NCBI GenBank assembly: GCA_026261815.1
Contig: JAMPIT010000566.1
Coordinates: 32,699,001 to 32,763,000, forward strand
DNA: 64,000 nucleotides
From: Monarcha castaneiventris obscurior
Taxonomy: Eukaryota; Chordata; Aves; Passeriformes; Monarchidae
Direction: 5' to 3'
Shown here: piece after piece, positions 34,401 to 47,800 of the stretch
Position numbering within the stretch: the first letter of the stretch is position 1
Layout of the letters: every line of letters begins with the position of its first letter
The notes under the pieces: model-generated
The model's database searches: none
Told to the model about the DNA's origin: nothing
The model's input: only the letters and a program-made list of their open reading frames with translations
Translations under genes and position numbers: made by a program

Positions 34401-37400
34401 GTTATGAAGCCACAGCATGCTGATCACACTAGACTTGGTTCTACTTTCTTTTTTTTGTCAGCTTTACTAGATCTTACTGCCTATTTAGTTGCAGATCTGT
34501 TTCTGTTTTGCTGCTTTGAGGCCACATCAAAGTACTTTAACACTCATGTATCAGCTGTGCTAGAAGAGAAGGCCTGTCCTAGAGGTCTTCTGTTTGTATC
34601 TTTAAGATTGTACTTGACAAACTCTTTTAAAAACTCCTGGCAATTTATGTTGTGGAGTTCTATTTTGTGTGATTCTATGAGTCGGCACAAACTGGAGTGG
34701 CAGAACTGTCAGGTGGGTTTCAGCTTTAAAATGCTAACACAATGGGTTTAACTGAAAGCTGAGTAAGTATGAGGACTTACTGGTGGAGGAGAAAAAAAGA
34801 TGCAGTGACAACAGTAGATGGTGCTATTGGAAACTTAAAATGTGTTCGTCCTGGTGGCAATGCAAAATATCTCCGTGCAAAGCTGAAGAACCTGCACCTG
34901 ATATGTTTTATTTCCCACTACTAATGCTGCTACCACACAAATGCTCCAGAACATTGTTAGCATTGTTCTTTGTAGTCATTATACCCTATAGAGTAGTACC
35001 TGCCTGCATTCTACAGTTTGAATTTAAAGAAAACAGCGTTTCTAATAAAACCTAAGCATGAACTTTCCTATATATTGATAGTTTGCATCCAAATTTGAAC
35101 TGTAAAGAAAGAATAATTAATTTTAGTTATACTTTAAAACTCATTAAATGAGACAAGGGTTTATTTAAATTGATACTGATACTGTGGCCTTTAATATCTA
35201 GAAGTAAAAAAAAGGTCTGTGGAGGAAGAAGTAATTTTTATTTGATTGTTAGAACTGAGAAGACACAGAGAGGCATGCAAATTGTTCTTGAGGTGTGAAA
35301 TGGAAGCCACAGATTTCAAGCTTTGTGCAGGCTGGAAAGTACTGCTCTGAGGTTAACTTAATTGATGTGGAAAAGGGCAAGGTAAAAGGTGACTGTACTC
35401 CAGAGGACAGGTAGGGAAGTGTAGGCATTCTTAGCTCTGAAAACCTTTAGGAATGATCTGTGGGTAGATCTAAAATGGGATGCACAGGGAAATGGAGGAA
35501 CAGAGAGACCAGATGACATTCAAGGGATTTTCATGATATGCCTTCATAACTGAGCTACAGGAAAATATTGATGTTTATTGCAAAGACAATATTGATAAGA
35601 AGCATTGCATAGTTCTTGTGGATGTATTAAGTTTTTCCTCGTGTTTCATCACTTGTATTGGTGATTTTATTCTGAGGACTGAATCAAAATAACTTCTATG
35701 CAACTGTATTTGAATATTTAAACACAATTCTGAACACTTAGTTCATTAATAGGGATCAAGATACACTTTCCCAAGAAAAAAGAGCAAAGGAGGCACATGG
35801 GTGTGCACAGACAGTGGGATCTGGGGTCAAGGGAAAGTTTTGGATAAATGCCTTGCCAATGGGTCACCTAACAGAAATTGATGGGTTAGTCAGGGTATTT
35901 TGCATTACCATTTTAGCTGGACCTGTGATCCTAAGCCACACATCAGGGATAGCCTTCACCAATCAAAAATACCACTTAGCATAAAACAGTGGGGCAAAAG
36001 ACTAAGTGAAATGCTTCCTTCTTTGTTGCTTTATTTTTTTGGCACTTAACTTGTAATCACACTCCATAACTAGGCATTTTTTGTATAACTACTGTTGCAG
36101 TTTTAAATATACAGCATATATATTTATGCTAATAAATAGCATTATTAGCATACTAATGCAGACTATAATTAATTCATTGATTATTCCACCGTAAACATTT
36201 TAAAAGTACCTTTAGATGTTGAAGAAAGGAAACAGTTCACGCTAAATTATGGATCCTCACCTCAATGCTCTCAGCCTGGAAGGACCTCTCACATTGAGTA
36301 GTATTGTAAAGTACGATAAAAGTGGAAACAAAGAAGGGCGTTAATGGCAAAGAAGTCAAAATGCAGACCAAGCCCTCATTTTGTGTCTTCATTTTGTTTT
36401 ATTGGCCAAAGAAGCACTTTCCTTTTATCTAAATTTAAAACAGATTTTTCACCCCGAGTTAAAAGTTTTTTGTGAGGTTTTTAAGTAACTGCTGTTGTAG
36501 GAGTTTGATAAATGAAATGAATGGCAGTACATCACTTGTAACCCCTGCTTGTTTGCTTTTTTTTTTTTTAATGTAGACTTTAATAAATGAGAACATAGAT
36601 TTACTTCGCCTGGTATCCACCTTGTAGTTCCAAAAAGAATAATTCACTCCACAACTCCAGAATTAGAAGATGACAACCTCTTTGATATTTTAAAGTTGAA
36701 ACGCATTTACCAGTTATTTAGAAAATACAAAGGAAACAGGCAGCTGAAGGAGTTTCCTCAGATTCAGTTTTGGGTTTTCAAGATTTTCCTTTTTTTTTTT
36801 TACACTACTGCAAAGCAAAATAATTTTAGTAGCATAAATCCTGACTTACAGTGGTACAAGAAAACCAAAAATAAACCCAAGCAGATTCACGTTTGTTTTC
36901 ACTGGAATACAGGAAGGGACCTTACAAGTCAGCTGGAGTTGATGCCCAAAGGATACATATAGATTTATATGTTTGCAGTGTATATGTGTATGACAGGATT
37001 TGTATGTGCTCTGTCAACACTCCCATGAATAATTCTTGCTATAAGCAATGTCACAGCATATGACCTGTGATGGCTTTTGAAGTAAATGAGAGCAGTACTT
37101 TCAAGATGTGCTTGAATTTCTTCCATGTCACCAGCATTTGGTAAGATCACATGTACCTCTGTCCTTCTGGAAGTCAAGTACGGTTTTTGCAAGTAGATAA
37201 ATATTTTCTGACTCTTTCAATGCAGTGTGCATATTAGCTATTATTCTGATTCATGTTCTTCCTTGTCCCTTCCTCCAAAAAAGCACATGTAAGTGGAAGC
37301 TAGCTACTCATAAAAACTGATGGTTTGAAAAACTTCATGTGTGCTTATTTAGAATTAACAATTATTATTAAAGTACTCCCATTCCTATTATGCACATAAT

Positions 37401-38597
37401 ACAAATATCACATTAAAGACATCCCTCACTATATAAAAATTAAGACACACCGCAACAGGAATTTTTAGCATTATTATTCTGGCTATGAAATCTGTAAATC
37501 ATGTCCACATGCCTAAAAAGCAAGTCATGCTGAACACAGTAATAAAAGGCCTTTCAAACTTCAAAGAGAACATTCCACTGCTCAATAACCTTCTCTCTAA
37601 GAAGGTCATTTAGTCATAGGTTAAGAGCTAAGGACATCAGTCAAAAAACAGATCTGCTATGAATTTTATATATCTCATTTAATTCTTCTGAATTGTTATA
37701 TTAAATATCCTAATTTAAAGTCAATCTGATGTATCAATATGAAAGATAACATAAATAATTTCTGTTTTAAAGTTTGTTGAATATTTTTTAATGAAAAATC
37801 CAGAATTTTGCCAACAAAATAACATTGACCTTTTATAAATCCCCACCAAAATCTAATTATCTGCATGTGTTTGCATCTTCACCTAGACCCTCCTTTTAGG
37901 TCTGGTCTTCCATGTAAAGGATATATGGCTATGCCACAGAGTTAGTGACATCCAAATCTTCTTGGGGCTGTGGTAGTGAAGACCATCACAAAACACTGTT
38001 ATTCACAGCTCTGTGCTTAAATTCTTGAGCTTTTCCACATAGTATTTCAGTGATTCAGATTGTTACAAACACACATATATGCTCTTGCTTTGGTAATTTT
38101 CTAATGATTAGGAGAGTAGGGTAGAAAAGAGCAGCACCGTGTGATACAGAGATTGGCACAAGCCCTTAGGAGCAGATGCCCTGCTGGGGTAGGAATTTAT
38201 TGTAAAAGAAATGTGCTGTAAGGTGCCTGTAGGTTGCACCAGAGCTGACAATCCTGCTTGAAGTGTGAAGTACATTCACGAGGCTTCTGGAAATTAGGGC
38301 TGGGAACCTCTAAGGAGAATTGAAGTTATAAACTAGATAAAAATCTGTGTGTTAGCTTCTTAGGCCACTCTTGTTAGTGAATGCCACCACAAGCAGTTTC
38401 TTTTTTCATCTTCACAGTAAGCCTAAGAACTTCTCTTAGTCCACAAGATTTTGGGCACACTGCTCCTGCAAAGTAGAAATCCCTCACAGGCAGAAGAACC
38501 TGTAGGGGGTTAAATTCAGTGAAAATAACACTGAATTTTACATTGACCTCCAGGTGTGTTTTTGATGATCATACATTCTCTGTTGCTTGAGCATGTT

Positions 38598-39170
38598 TGT
38601 CCTGGTTTCACCTGGGATAGAGCTAACTTTTTTCTTAGTTGCTGGTACAGTGCTGTGTTTTGGTTTTAGTATGACAATAATATTGATAACACACTGATGT
38701 TTTGAGTATTGCTAAGTAGTGCTTACTCTAAATCAAGGACTTTTTAATCTCCCATGCTCTGACAGAGAGCAGATGCATAGCCAGGATGGCTGACTCAACG
38801 GGTCAAAGGGATATCCCGTTCTGCAGAATGTCATGCCCAGTATATAAACTGGGGGAGTTGGGAAGGGGAGTGCTGATCACCACTGGGATGGACTGGGCAT
38901 TGGTCAGTGGGTGGTGAGCAATTGTGTTGTACATCATTTATGTTTCTTGGGTTTTATTCTCACTCTTTCTTTACCATTACAACTACTACTAGTAGTAGCA
39001 TTATTATTACTGTTGTTGTGGTAGCTGTTATATTTTATATTGTTTTACTTATCAAATTGTTCTTACCTCTACCCATGAGATTTACCTTTTCTTTCCAAAT
39101 CTCCCCACTAGGGTGGTGGCAGGGCAAGTGAGCTGCGTGGTACTTTGTTACCAGCTGGGGTTAAACCACA
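38598..39170 (+). mobile_element. Solo LTR of an avian endogenous retrovirus
   Basis: 573 bp, beginning TGTCCTGGTTTCACCTGGGA and ending GGGGTTAAACCACA. This is the start and end I know from a very common bird LTR type (…CTGGTTTCAGCTGGGATAGAG…/…GGTTAAACCACGACA). Flanks ATGTT (38593-38597) and ATGAT (39171-39175) are a 5-bp target duplication with one mismatch. A TATATAAA box lies at 38841-38848. Short CTA/TTA-type trinucleotide runs occur near 38982-39010. No internal retroviral sequence is present. Confidence 0.87.
38841..38848 (+). promoter_or_regulatory. TATA box of the intergenic LTR
   Basis: TATATAAA in the middle of the LTR, placed as a U3/R core promoter element would be in plus orientation. 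Whether it is active is unknown. Confidence 0.5.
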
Positions 39171-41212
39171 ATGATATCAACAAAATATTTGCCTAAGTGT
39201 TTAACAAAGTGATCCACAAGATTTAAGAGGAAAGTTTTGAGGTTAAAGGTTAAATTCACCCAGAGGCTTAGACTGAAAGAAGCCTATGGTTATAGCAGGA
39301 TCTCACCTCACCCCAAGCCACTGGGATCTTCAGTCCTGCATTGGACATCCAGGCACAGGTCTGGTTTTCAGTGGAATGGGGAAGTGTGGAAAACCTCAGA
39401 GCAGGGTTCACAGTGGTGGTCAGTGATGGTACCTTTCCAGCCTAGGTATCCTAATGGCCATTGTAATCTCCTGGGGTTTAGGTAGTTCATGTTCAAATCC
39501 CTCTCTGTGAGAAAAGCTTTGGAACATAGTTTTCAGCCCCTCGTGACTGCTTTATCTAAGAGCCTTCTGGGGTTGAAGCAGACTTAATAGTGTCTCAGGT
39601 AATAGCAGTTCAGTTTTGAAAAATGAAGTTAATATATTCACTGGTCAGGACAGAAAACTAAGGAAGCCTCTACAGATCAACACTGACAAGACACAGATAT
39701 AATTAATACAGCATTCCAGTTGCTAAACCCCAGGTTACACTAGGAAATGGAAACGCTTCATTTCTTTCCACAGAATTTAGCTTTACAGATACTTTTGTGT
39801 GGTTTTGCATAGAGGTGTATTTTTACTCCATATGCCTCTGGTGCTACCAGTTAAGTGTCAGGTTTTCCTCTGCAGCTCCCTGGCCTTCTGAGGAGTGTGC
39901 TACTGGTGTAGCTTATCAGCAATACAGCCATTTGGTCAGGGTGCCCCCAGATGAGACAGAAGTGATGGGGCAGTTCATTCCTTTTATGGACCCCTGTGCA
40001 GCTCAGGGACCTCACCACCACACACATGTTTGAATTTAGAGCCTCTCGGAGGACCAGGAGATATAAAAGGGTGTGCTTGTGCTGCCAGGCTGCTCACCTG
40101 GTGTTGCACTGGGATTACTTCCCCTTATTGTCCATGCAGAGTTCATGCTGGTGGCACCTGTCCTTCTCTCTGGAGGAACACCCACATCAGGCAAGCCCAG
40201 TGCAGCCCAGGAGGTTATCCTGCTGCAGGGCCTCCACCCAGTGTGCTCACAGGTCAGACTATGCTGCTCAGTCAGAGGATCCCAGGCCAGTTCACAGAAC
40301 AGGTACCACAAACAGCTCACAGGTTTGTTTGCCCAGACCTAGGTGTAGGTAGCTTAGGAGGCACTCACAGCACTCAGGATCAAATCCTAAATGCCTTACT
40401 GAGACTAAAGGTGTGTGAAATTGTTTGGTGCTTTGTCCAGCCATTCAGTCAATCTTAATTTGGTTCTAATTTTATTTTAAAGCAATCTATTTTTCCTATA
40501 TGAATACAAAAAAAAAAAAACAAACCTTAGTTGCACATCAGAAATCCATTTCCTGTTCCCTGTGTTGTGTCAAACGTTCCATCTCTGTAGCATTTATTTC
40601 ATATACTCTATTCCCTTTGTTCACAGTGCAGTGTAGAATTGGAGGATTCAGCAACTGGGAAAAAATCATACAGATGTCAAGAATATCACTTCCAGTTCAG
40701 GATAATGGCTCATAATATTTTCTCTGGACTAGCTCACACCAGACTTCAGTGGCTCAGAAAATAATACTGCCCTTATGCCTGATCTGGTTAAAGCACTGCT
40801 ACTCAGGTCTCACACTGGGGAGAGGAATTTCAGTGCAAAGGAGGTATTTTCATTGTGTGGTAGGTTAAAAGGAAAACCATCTTCTTAGTGAACAGTCCTT
40901 TTCCAAAATGCACTGAAGAGTTACCACTAGTGTGCTGTTATCCCCTTAGGAAGATTAACACACTATACCAGGAACAAATAAATAAATCACACATGCTGTC
41001 AGGCAGATGTGGGAAAAAATGCTTCTTTTTTACTGAAACTATTGGGTCAAGTGACCTTGTTTCGACCTGGGTTTGGGCAGAAGCCAGTCCCTGTGGAACA
41101 AATGTAAGAAAACTGTATTTGAAACGGCTTCGGGGTTTTGCTTATTTTCTTTTTGTTGGGCAGAGTTTTAAAATAACAGAGAAAAATCAAATCCACTCGA
41201 ATAACTGATGTA

Positions 41213-41218
41213 TTTATT
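41213..41218 (-). terminator. Candidate VEGFD polyadenylation signal (far)
   Basis: Minus-strand AATAAA about 520 nt after the VEGFD stop, in an A/T-rich stretch. Alternative to the signal at 41449-41454. Confidence 0.35.
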
Positions 41219-41448
41219 TTCTTATATACACTTAAATATGGCACATCTGACAGTAGTTGTACAATAAACACAAAATGATGATCAAAGCTGGACAGTAGAT
41301 CAAATAACTCAGTGCTGAACCTATTAGAAGCCAAATCCTGTACACTGAATGTCTGAAGAAAGTTTTACCCAGGAGCTGCATTAGCTAAGGATTCAGAGGC
41401 TAAGATTATCAAGTCTCAAATTCTGAATGACCGGCTGGAGATTGTGGC

Positions 41449-41454
41449 TTTATT
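41449..41454 (-). terminator. Candidate VEGFD polyadenylation signal (near)
   Basis: Minus-strand AATAAA about 285 nt after the VEGFD stop. A second AATAAA lies at 41213-41218, about 520 nt after the stop. The sequence does not tell which is used; the farther one would fit a 3' UTR of about half a kilobase. Confidence 0.3.
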
Positions 41455-41736
41455 TCCAGTACAGAGCTTCATCTTCCGTAATGTGACATGGATCTGGTAC
41501 TTTCCAATCTTTCTTCCATGCAGTCAGAAATTCATCAGCTGTTGTTACCTCTTAGAGAACAATTACCAATGTCCTAGAGGGTTCACTTGCAGTTATTGAT
41601 TACTCTAATAAATAAATGCAGCCTGGATTAATTCTTCTGCTGTTAATGTGGAAGATGTTCATGTTTACTATTGTTTGAAAGTCAGTGACAGCTACTTTGC
41701 GAAGCAGTGGATTTTCAAAGAATAGGGGAAGCTCAG

Positions 41737-41863
41737 TCAAGGAGTTTCTCTGCTTTGGGACCCATGAGAACCTCTCTTCTCCTTTGGACAGCGACAATGC
41801 CTGGAACACACTGGTTTGGCCGTTGGGCATGTTCTGGGTTGGGATGGACATCTGTCTTCACAA
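41737..41863 (-). CDS. VEGFD: VEGFD exon 7 (last coding exon)
   Basis: 127 nt from acceptor CCAAACAG to a TGA stop at 41737-41739. It encodes CEDRCPSQPRTCPTAKPVCS and RHCRCPKEKRGSHGSQSRET, ending in P. It matches the human tail pattern CEDRCPF...CAKHCRFPKEKR, with FPKEKR replaced by CPKEKR. This adds a cysteine that should be checked for being real. Confidence 0.92.
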
Positions 41864-44800
41864 CTGTTTGGTAAAGGAGAAAGAAGGCAGAAGAGAAAAG
41901 CATTTTAATATGATAATTCTTCACTGTCATAGTCCTCAACTTTTTCGTCATTGAACACTGCAATGCTCCCTACACACTGTTTGGGAAAGTGCTGACATCC
42001 TACAACACACAGAGACAAGAATTTGCTGCCTGACAATTTTTGTCTACAGCAACGTCTTGCAGTGGTCCATTTGTCCAGAGTCATGACTGAAGTGATGCTT
42101 TCACTTCTTGACAGCAGTGAAGTCCCAAGGGTCAGCCCTGGATAATGCTGCCCTCAAACTCTGCAAAGTAGCTTATCTCACTTCATGATTCAGCTTTGCT
42201 CCTCCAGAAGCACTACACATGGAAGTCTGGCATTAAGGTCCTGTGTCCAGATTACAGTAATTTTTAGAAGCCAAATTCATGTAAACAAATGATTACATTG
42301 CTCCCCTCCTACCTGTCTGAAACATGTGAATAACCAATTTTTCATGTTAATTTTTAGCTCTGCTGATTGTTTTCTCTATTTTTATACTTGCCAACTATTT
42401 TTTGTTTTTCCTTGTTTTCAAAGCTGAACCTGAAGATGCAAAGGTTACTTCTTCCACTGCATCTTCCCTGTGAATGAACCTGTGAAGCCACTGAGAGTGG
42501 ACCCTGTGGGTGACCACTCAGTGAACTGCAGCTCTGCCAAGGTACCAGGGAAACTGGATGCTGACTATCCTTATATAAACTTTGAAACTAAGCTATTGCA
42601 TGCTACATGGGACCAAGGCTTTCTGAAAAATTAAAAAATTTAATGAATGTGTGAAAACAGGTATTTTAAGTGGGCATTTTCTATCTTTGATTTGACACAG
42701 AAACCTCAAAACTAATAATACAAAAAGATTAGGGAAATTCATGTAGTAGCCCCTGAACAATTTTCCTGCTTCTCAGTGGAGTCAGAGCTGGTTGAGTGGA
42801 TTTATATGTGTACAAAATTGCATTAGGTTTAGAAAATTACTAGCTCTGAGGACAAACTGAATAAGGAATGTGCTTTGTGCTCTGTGTGCAAATTTAGGGA
42901 GCCTTTGTCCTTAATCATCCATGAGATTGCCTTCAGCTGTCACAGGGAACAGCAGTCATGGGATGAGTTCTGGCTACCTACAAGTACAAGATTCAATATC
43001 TTACTGCAAAAATTAATGTCAGGTGTAGTACAGTTTTAATCATCATTCCCTAAGGATTAGCAAAAAAAAAAAAAAAAGTAGTAAGTATTGACAGTTGAAT
43101 AGTGGCCTTGTCCAGATTTCTTTAAAATACAAATAAACCTTAGATTCCTTTTATAAGGTAAGCATTGTAAATGTAATATCCATTATTACTATTATCTCCC
43201 TAACTTCAGCAAGGTATTTATCTAAAGTGGACCTCCTAGCCAATTCAGCACTTGCTCCTCTGACATCTAAGCAAGCTAATTCAGGTCTTGCAGTGTAGAC
43301 AGTGAATGGCAAGGATCACTTACCTGCAGGTTTCAGCATGAAATATCTTGTGTTTTAGAGCACAGCTCTCCTGGCTCTCCCTACACAAATAGCAGCTGCA
43401 GTTCTCTTTACTTTGAAAGAAATCTGTGGGACACTTATGTCTACAGATGCATTCACAATTTTCTTCATCAAATTCCATATGTTGTCCACACATAGCCAGC
43501 TCAGCAAGAGAAGGGAGTCCTGCAATAGCACATACATCTTTGAGCTGTAAAGTTTACATAACTAAATCCTGCTTTTGAAGAGACTAACTCTTTCTGTTCT
43601 CTATTCATTAGGACTCACACATGTACTTTCTGATAGATTCTAAACTTCACAATTTCTGTTGTAACTTCCCGTGCAGAAAAAGACTTGAGAGGATTGAGCA
43701 GATTATTTCACTCTATTCTAATACTGCTGTTTCTTGTGAGTTGAACCCAGCACAAAAAAATTTGGGGGATGTATACTGCAAGAGCCTAGTGTTATGTTTT
43801 GAAATGCACAAATCTTTACTGGACAGCAAGTTTTCAAAAAATAATCTCAAAAAGGATTTAGTCTACACCCATGACAAAAAGGCACATCCATGCTAACTAC
43901 TGCACCCACCACATGTGTACTTCACCACACAGTCACTGCAGAAACTTTTAAGGAGTAATGCTATGTCTACTAGGGGGCAAGCTGGCCTAACACTTCAACA
44001 AGGAGCACATTCATATTTGTCAAAGATGAAAGAAAACACTTTGTTTCACAAAAAAAGTCAGAACAGCCAAGGGAACTCACTGTCTAATATCTTCCCTGAA
44101 AATGCACATCTGGAGTACAACATGAAGCTAATCCTCACAAAAAGGGAACACATTTTGTGAAAACTTTATTAAAATACAAGCAGCACATCCCCAGTGAAAG
44201 GTCATGGCATAAAAGGTGTCATTGGGAAGGTAATTTCCTGTAGCTTTACAATTAGCTCTTGAATATAACCTATGGAATGTGAACTGTAACCTGCACCTCT
44301 GCCATCTGATCCCTGATTTCAGTGGCCAGAAAAGGCTTGCACATTACTTGAAAGAAATTTTCATTATTATTTACTCAATGCTGAAAAACAGTATTTCGAC
44401 AGAATAAAACCTAAGACCTATTGAAAGGGAAGAGGGAGTCTGCCCAAAATTCTTGGAAGACAAACCCTTTCCTTGGGGTGATGAAGCTTGGCATGTGTGA
44501 AGTGGTGTAGAGTGTTTCAATCTCACTTTGTTTCAACCTCAAAGACAGATTTTAAGTTATTTTGTCCCAGCCACTTGCCAAACACAATGTACTTCAGAGA
44601 ATGATATTTTTTTCTGAGGAGGTATTGAGTCTATGTCAACAAAGGCAATAATTCAGCAAGCCACAGATTTTAATGCTCCAAGCTGACTTTACAGAAGACT
44701 CTGAGTTACAAGGGCTCTGACTATTCTCAGTCCTTCAGACTCACTCTGAAATACAAATTACTGATCCTTTCTTGAGTGAAAAGTCTAACTTGTGTTTGAC

Positions 44801-47800
44801 TGTCTAACCTGATGGTCAAAGGATCTTACCGAGAGTGAGAAAAGATCCAACAGAAACCACTATGCAAATTATTTCTTGCTTATTAACATTAGGAGATTGT
44901 TATCAGTAGAACCAGTTCATGAGGTTATTTAGCTGTATTTTAGTTTGCTAGTCTAGGAATTGCTTGCCAGATTGATTTATTGTTGCCTTGGATGGTTTAT
45001 TGTTTTTCATGCTGAATGTAGCTTAAAGCACAAAGGCAAGGTTTCCTTCCCTGTCTGTGTTCTCTAGTGCTATGATCATGTTATTTTTGACCAATACAAT
45101 TTCCTGAGAAAAACAATTTTTAAAAACCTTACATATGACTTGGAGACAATTTAATTTCTCTTGATATTTATTGCTAGTATGTTTAGACTTACACAGTTGC
45201 CACCCAGAATATTTCCTGCAAATTTCTTTGACAAATTGAAATTTTACAGGAGAAGCAGAGGAAGAAGGGCAGTAACTACTCTTCTACAGATATTACTATC
45301 TTCCATTTCCTTCCACAGACCTGAAGAACTATACATACATACTCCTGAGTATATAGGGTGTATCAGTTTGAAAGATTCCTAAATAACTTAAGATTATCGT
45401 TAAAAGTACTGAAATACTTTGAAAGGTTATATAATTTTTTGCACTGACTACAGCTAACGTGCAAGACTGGTCTTGCCTATCTTATTCCTTATTAATTATT
45501 TCCTTAAGAATTAGATAAAAAATAAAATGAATACCTTCCCCATGCAATGTATTCTAGGGCATTTTTTTTTTTCTACAGTTAGGAAGTTTCCCTAATGCCC
45601 ATCATAAAATGTGAAATGCACATGTGAAATAAAAATTTGTACAGGCTGCCTACTTCACAAAATCTTATAAATACTTTCCTATGTCCTACTCCAGTTGCTA
45701 ATACAGAGCGAATAAAACATCCAAGCAAAAAAAACATGAGATGGGGGGAAGCACATATGTGTGTTTACTTTCAGGTGAGTTTCCATGCCATAACCCAAGT
45801 CTATCTAGGGATATGGAATAAAAACTGTAACTCTCTCAATGAAAAAAAAAGTGAGAAGACCAGAATGAGATATAAAGAGCTTGGAGATAGTATGTAAAAG
45901 TGTCTCTTTGTCATTTCATCTTTACCTTCTCGTCTGTTGGAGTGCTGTGTGTCTATAACACATTCACATTTGTCACTATCCCAGATCCATCCATTATGGC
46001 AAAACTTGTTGGCAAAGGGGCATCTAGAAGAAAAAAGAAATTGAGGTAGGAATTTAAAAAAATAATTAGGGGCATCAGAGCAGTCATTTGGCAAAATGAG
46101 CCTGCTGGTGTGCTGGGTCTGCCACCTGCACCGCGTGAAGGCCTGGCACCTGTGGGCATTACTGCTGCAAACAGAAAGAATTGGGTCTGGGTGGTTCTGC
46201 TGATATGGAGGAGCTCTCTGGATGTCAGCAACTACAAGCAAGTTCAGTACCTGTATCAGATTACAGCCTTAGGAAACAGCTACAGTTTTGCAGCTTCACT
46301 TTTCCATAAAACAGCTTTACCCCAGGCAGGGTGGTCTTTGTCCTGCAGTATTCATGCAAGGTAACTTTATTCAATTTTGCCTTGCTTCCAAAAGGTTCAG
46401 CTCCAGTTTAAATTTGCCCATGCTCATGGATGCACAGGGGACTTGCTCAATGTCAGAAGGACAGATTGACTTTCAGGCCCTTTGCTCTGGGAGGAGAACT
46501 CACAAACTGAAAAAAGACTGAGATTCTTCTGTATTTGTCAAGAAAGAGGATTTGGAGTGGCCAGCAGGCTGAGGGAGGCCTGGAGTGGCTGTGCTGAAAT
46601 GACACCTCTCCCCACCCAGATGTCCAGCTGAAGGGCAGTGATGGAGACAAGACAAATGCAGGGCTTGGCAGAGACTTTTGAGCTGCCTTCCAGTGAGCCC
46701 CTCAAGCTGTTTGAGTTTCTAGAGTCTTTGTTTAATTTATGTGGCCTTTGCTCACCAGGAGTACTAGTATTTTATGCCATATTTCGGAGCGAGATGTGAG
46801 GTCACTGTTCTCCGGTTCATGAGCCCGACAGATGCAAACCAGGACTAGATCAAAAAGTGAAAAGCCACAATTCACATTGATTCTGACCTGACATGCCATA
46901 AGGTATGGCAGAGGGCTTTAGCTTGAGCACAGAACTCAGTGTGCCCTGACTAAATAATGCACGAGCAGAGTTGCTGTGTCAGGCTGAAAACGTCTATGCA
47001 CACATACCCAAATAGTTCCAGTGGAACACAGTGCCAATATGAGCACTTGGAGTCCCTGCTCAAGAATCTAGATGTCTTAGTGACTCCAGATGCTGTTGAA
47101 CAGGCCTACAGTTTATTGGATTCTGATCCCCATTCACTTAAAATTCACATGGTTTAGGTGAACTTTCTAACCCTGAGTGATAATCAAGTTATTCGGAAAA
47201 ACTGTTGGGATAACAGAAAGAGAACGGACCATTATAATGTGCAAGTCAGAGCAAAACAATTTCAACATGTGTAGAAGTTTGCAAATGAGGGAACTTACCC
47301 ATCTTCTTCAGGGTACTGGACAGATCTTCGTATGATGGTGTACTGTTGGCGCTGGGTATTTGATGTACACTTACAGGCTGTGTGATTGGCAATTTTGATG
47401 GGCACAGGCTCGGGAACACTTGTCAAGGGAACTGAGATCTCAAAGAGCTAGGTGGGACAAATAAAACTTATTTTTCAGTTTCCATGATACGGTTAGTATT
47501 TGGAGGTTTAAATAAAAATCTCGTATTCTTTTCCACCATTTTTCCCACCCATGCTCTTTTCTAGAGATGGTTACCATAAATATAAATGAGCAGAAGTGTA
47601 TTGAGGATTTTGAAAAGTAAGAAATGCCCACCAAAGTAGGAACTTGCCAAAATGGGTATCATAGTGCTGTATTACAGCTATTTCATGCCTAAAACTACTC
47701 AAAATTATTTGCAAGCAAACACAAAAACCTCTTTTGGATGCTAGGGCCAAATGGGAAAGAGGTAGGTGTTGAGAACTTTGTTCTTGGTTATATCATCAGT

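Larger units (their letters stand above)
30256..41736. other. Intergenic region between PIGA and VEGFD
   Basis: 11.5 kb with no recognised gene on either strand. It contains a 23-bp tandem repeat (31415-31469), a solo LTR (38598-39170), polyT near 36559 and probably the VEGFD 3' UTR at its right end. Overlapping open frames on both strands at 39996-40458 have no recognisable domain. A CR1-like GTGTGATTCTATGA near 34668 is too short to call. Confidence 0.65.

Noticed and set aside
34664..34683. GTGTGATTCTATGA as a CR1 3' end
   Set aside because: Only the terminal octamer-like motif is present, with no CR1 body next to it.
39996..40458. Overlapping open frames of 89-142 codons on both strands
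   Set aside because: No domain, no splice-supported partner, both strands open in the same place: typical of chance in moderately GC-rich DNA.
41918..42096. Open frame with CCRQK, CQHFPKQC and an acidic end, between VEGFD exons 6 and 7
   Set aside because: At first taken for the last VEGFD exon, but the true exon 7 with CEDRCP...CPKEKR was found at 41737-41863 in the right phase.
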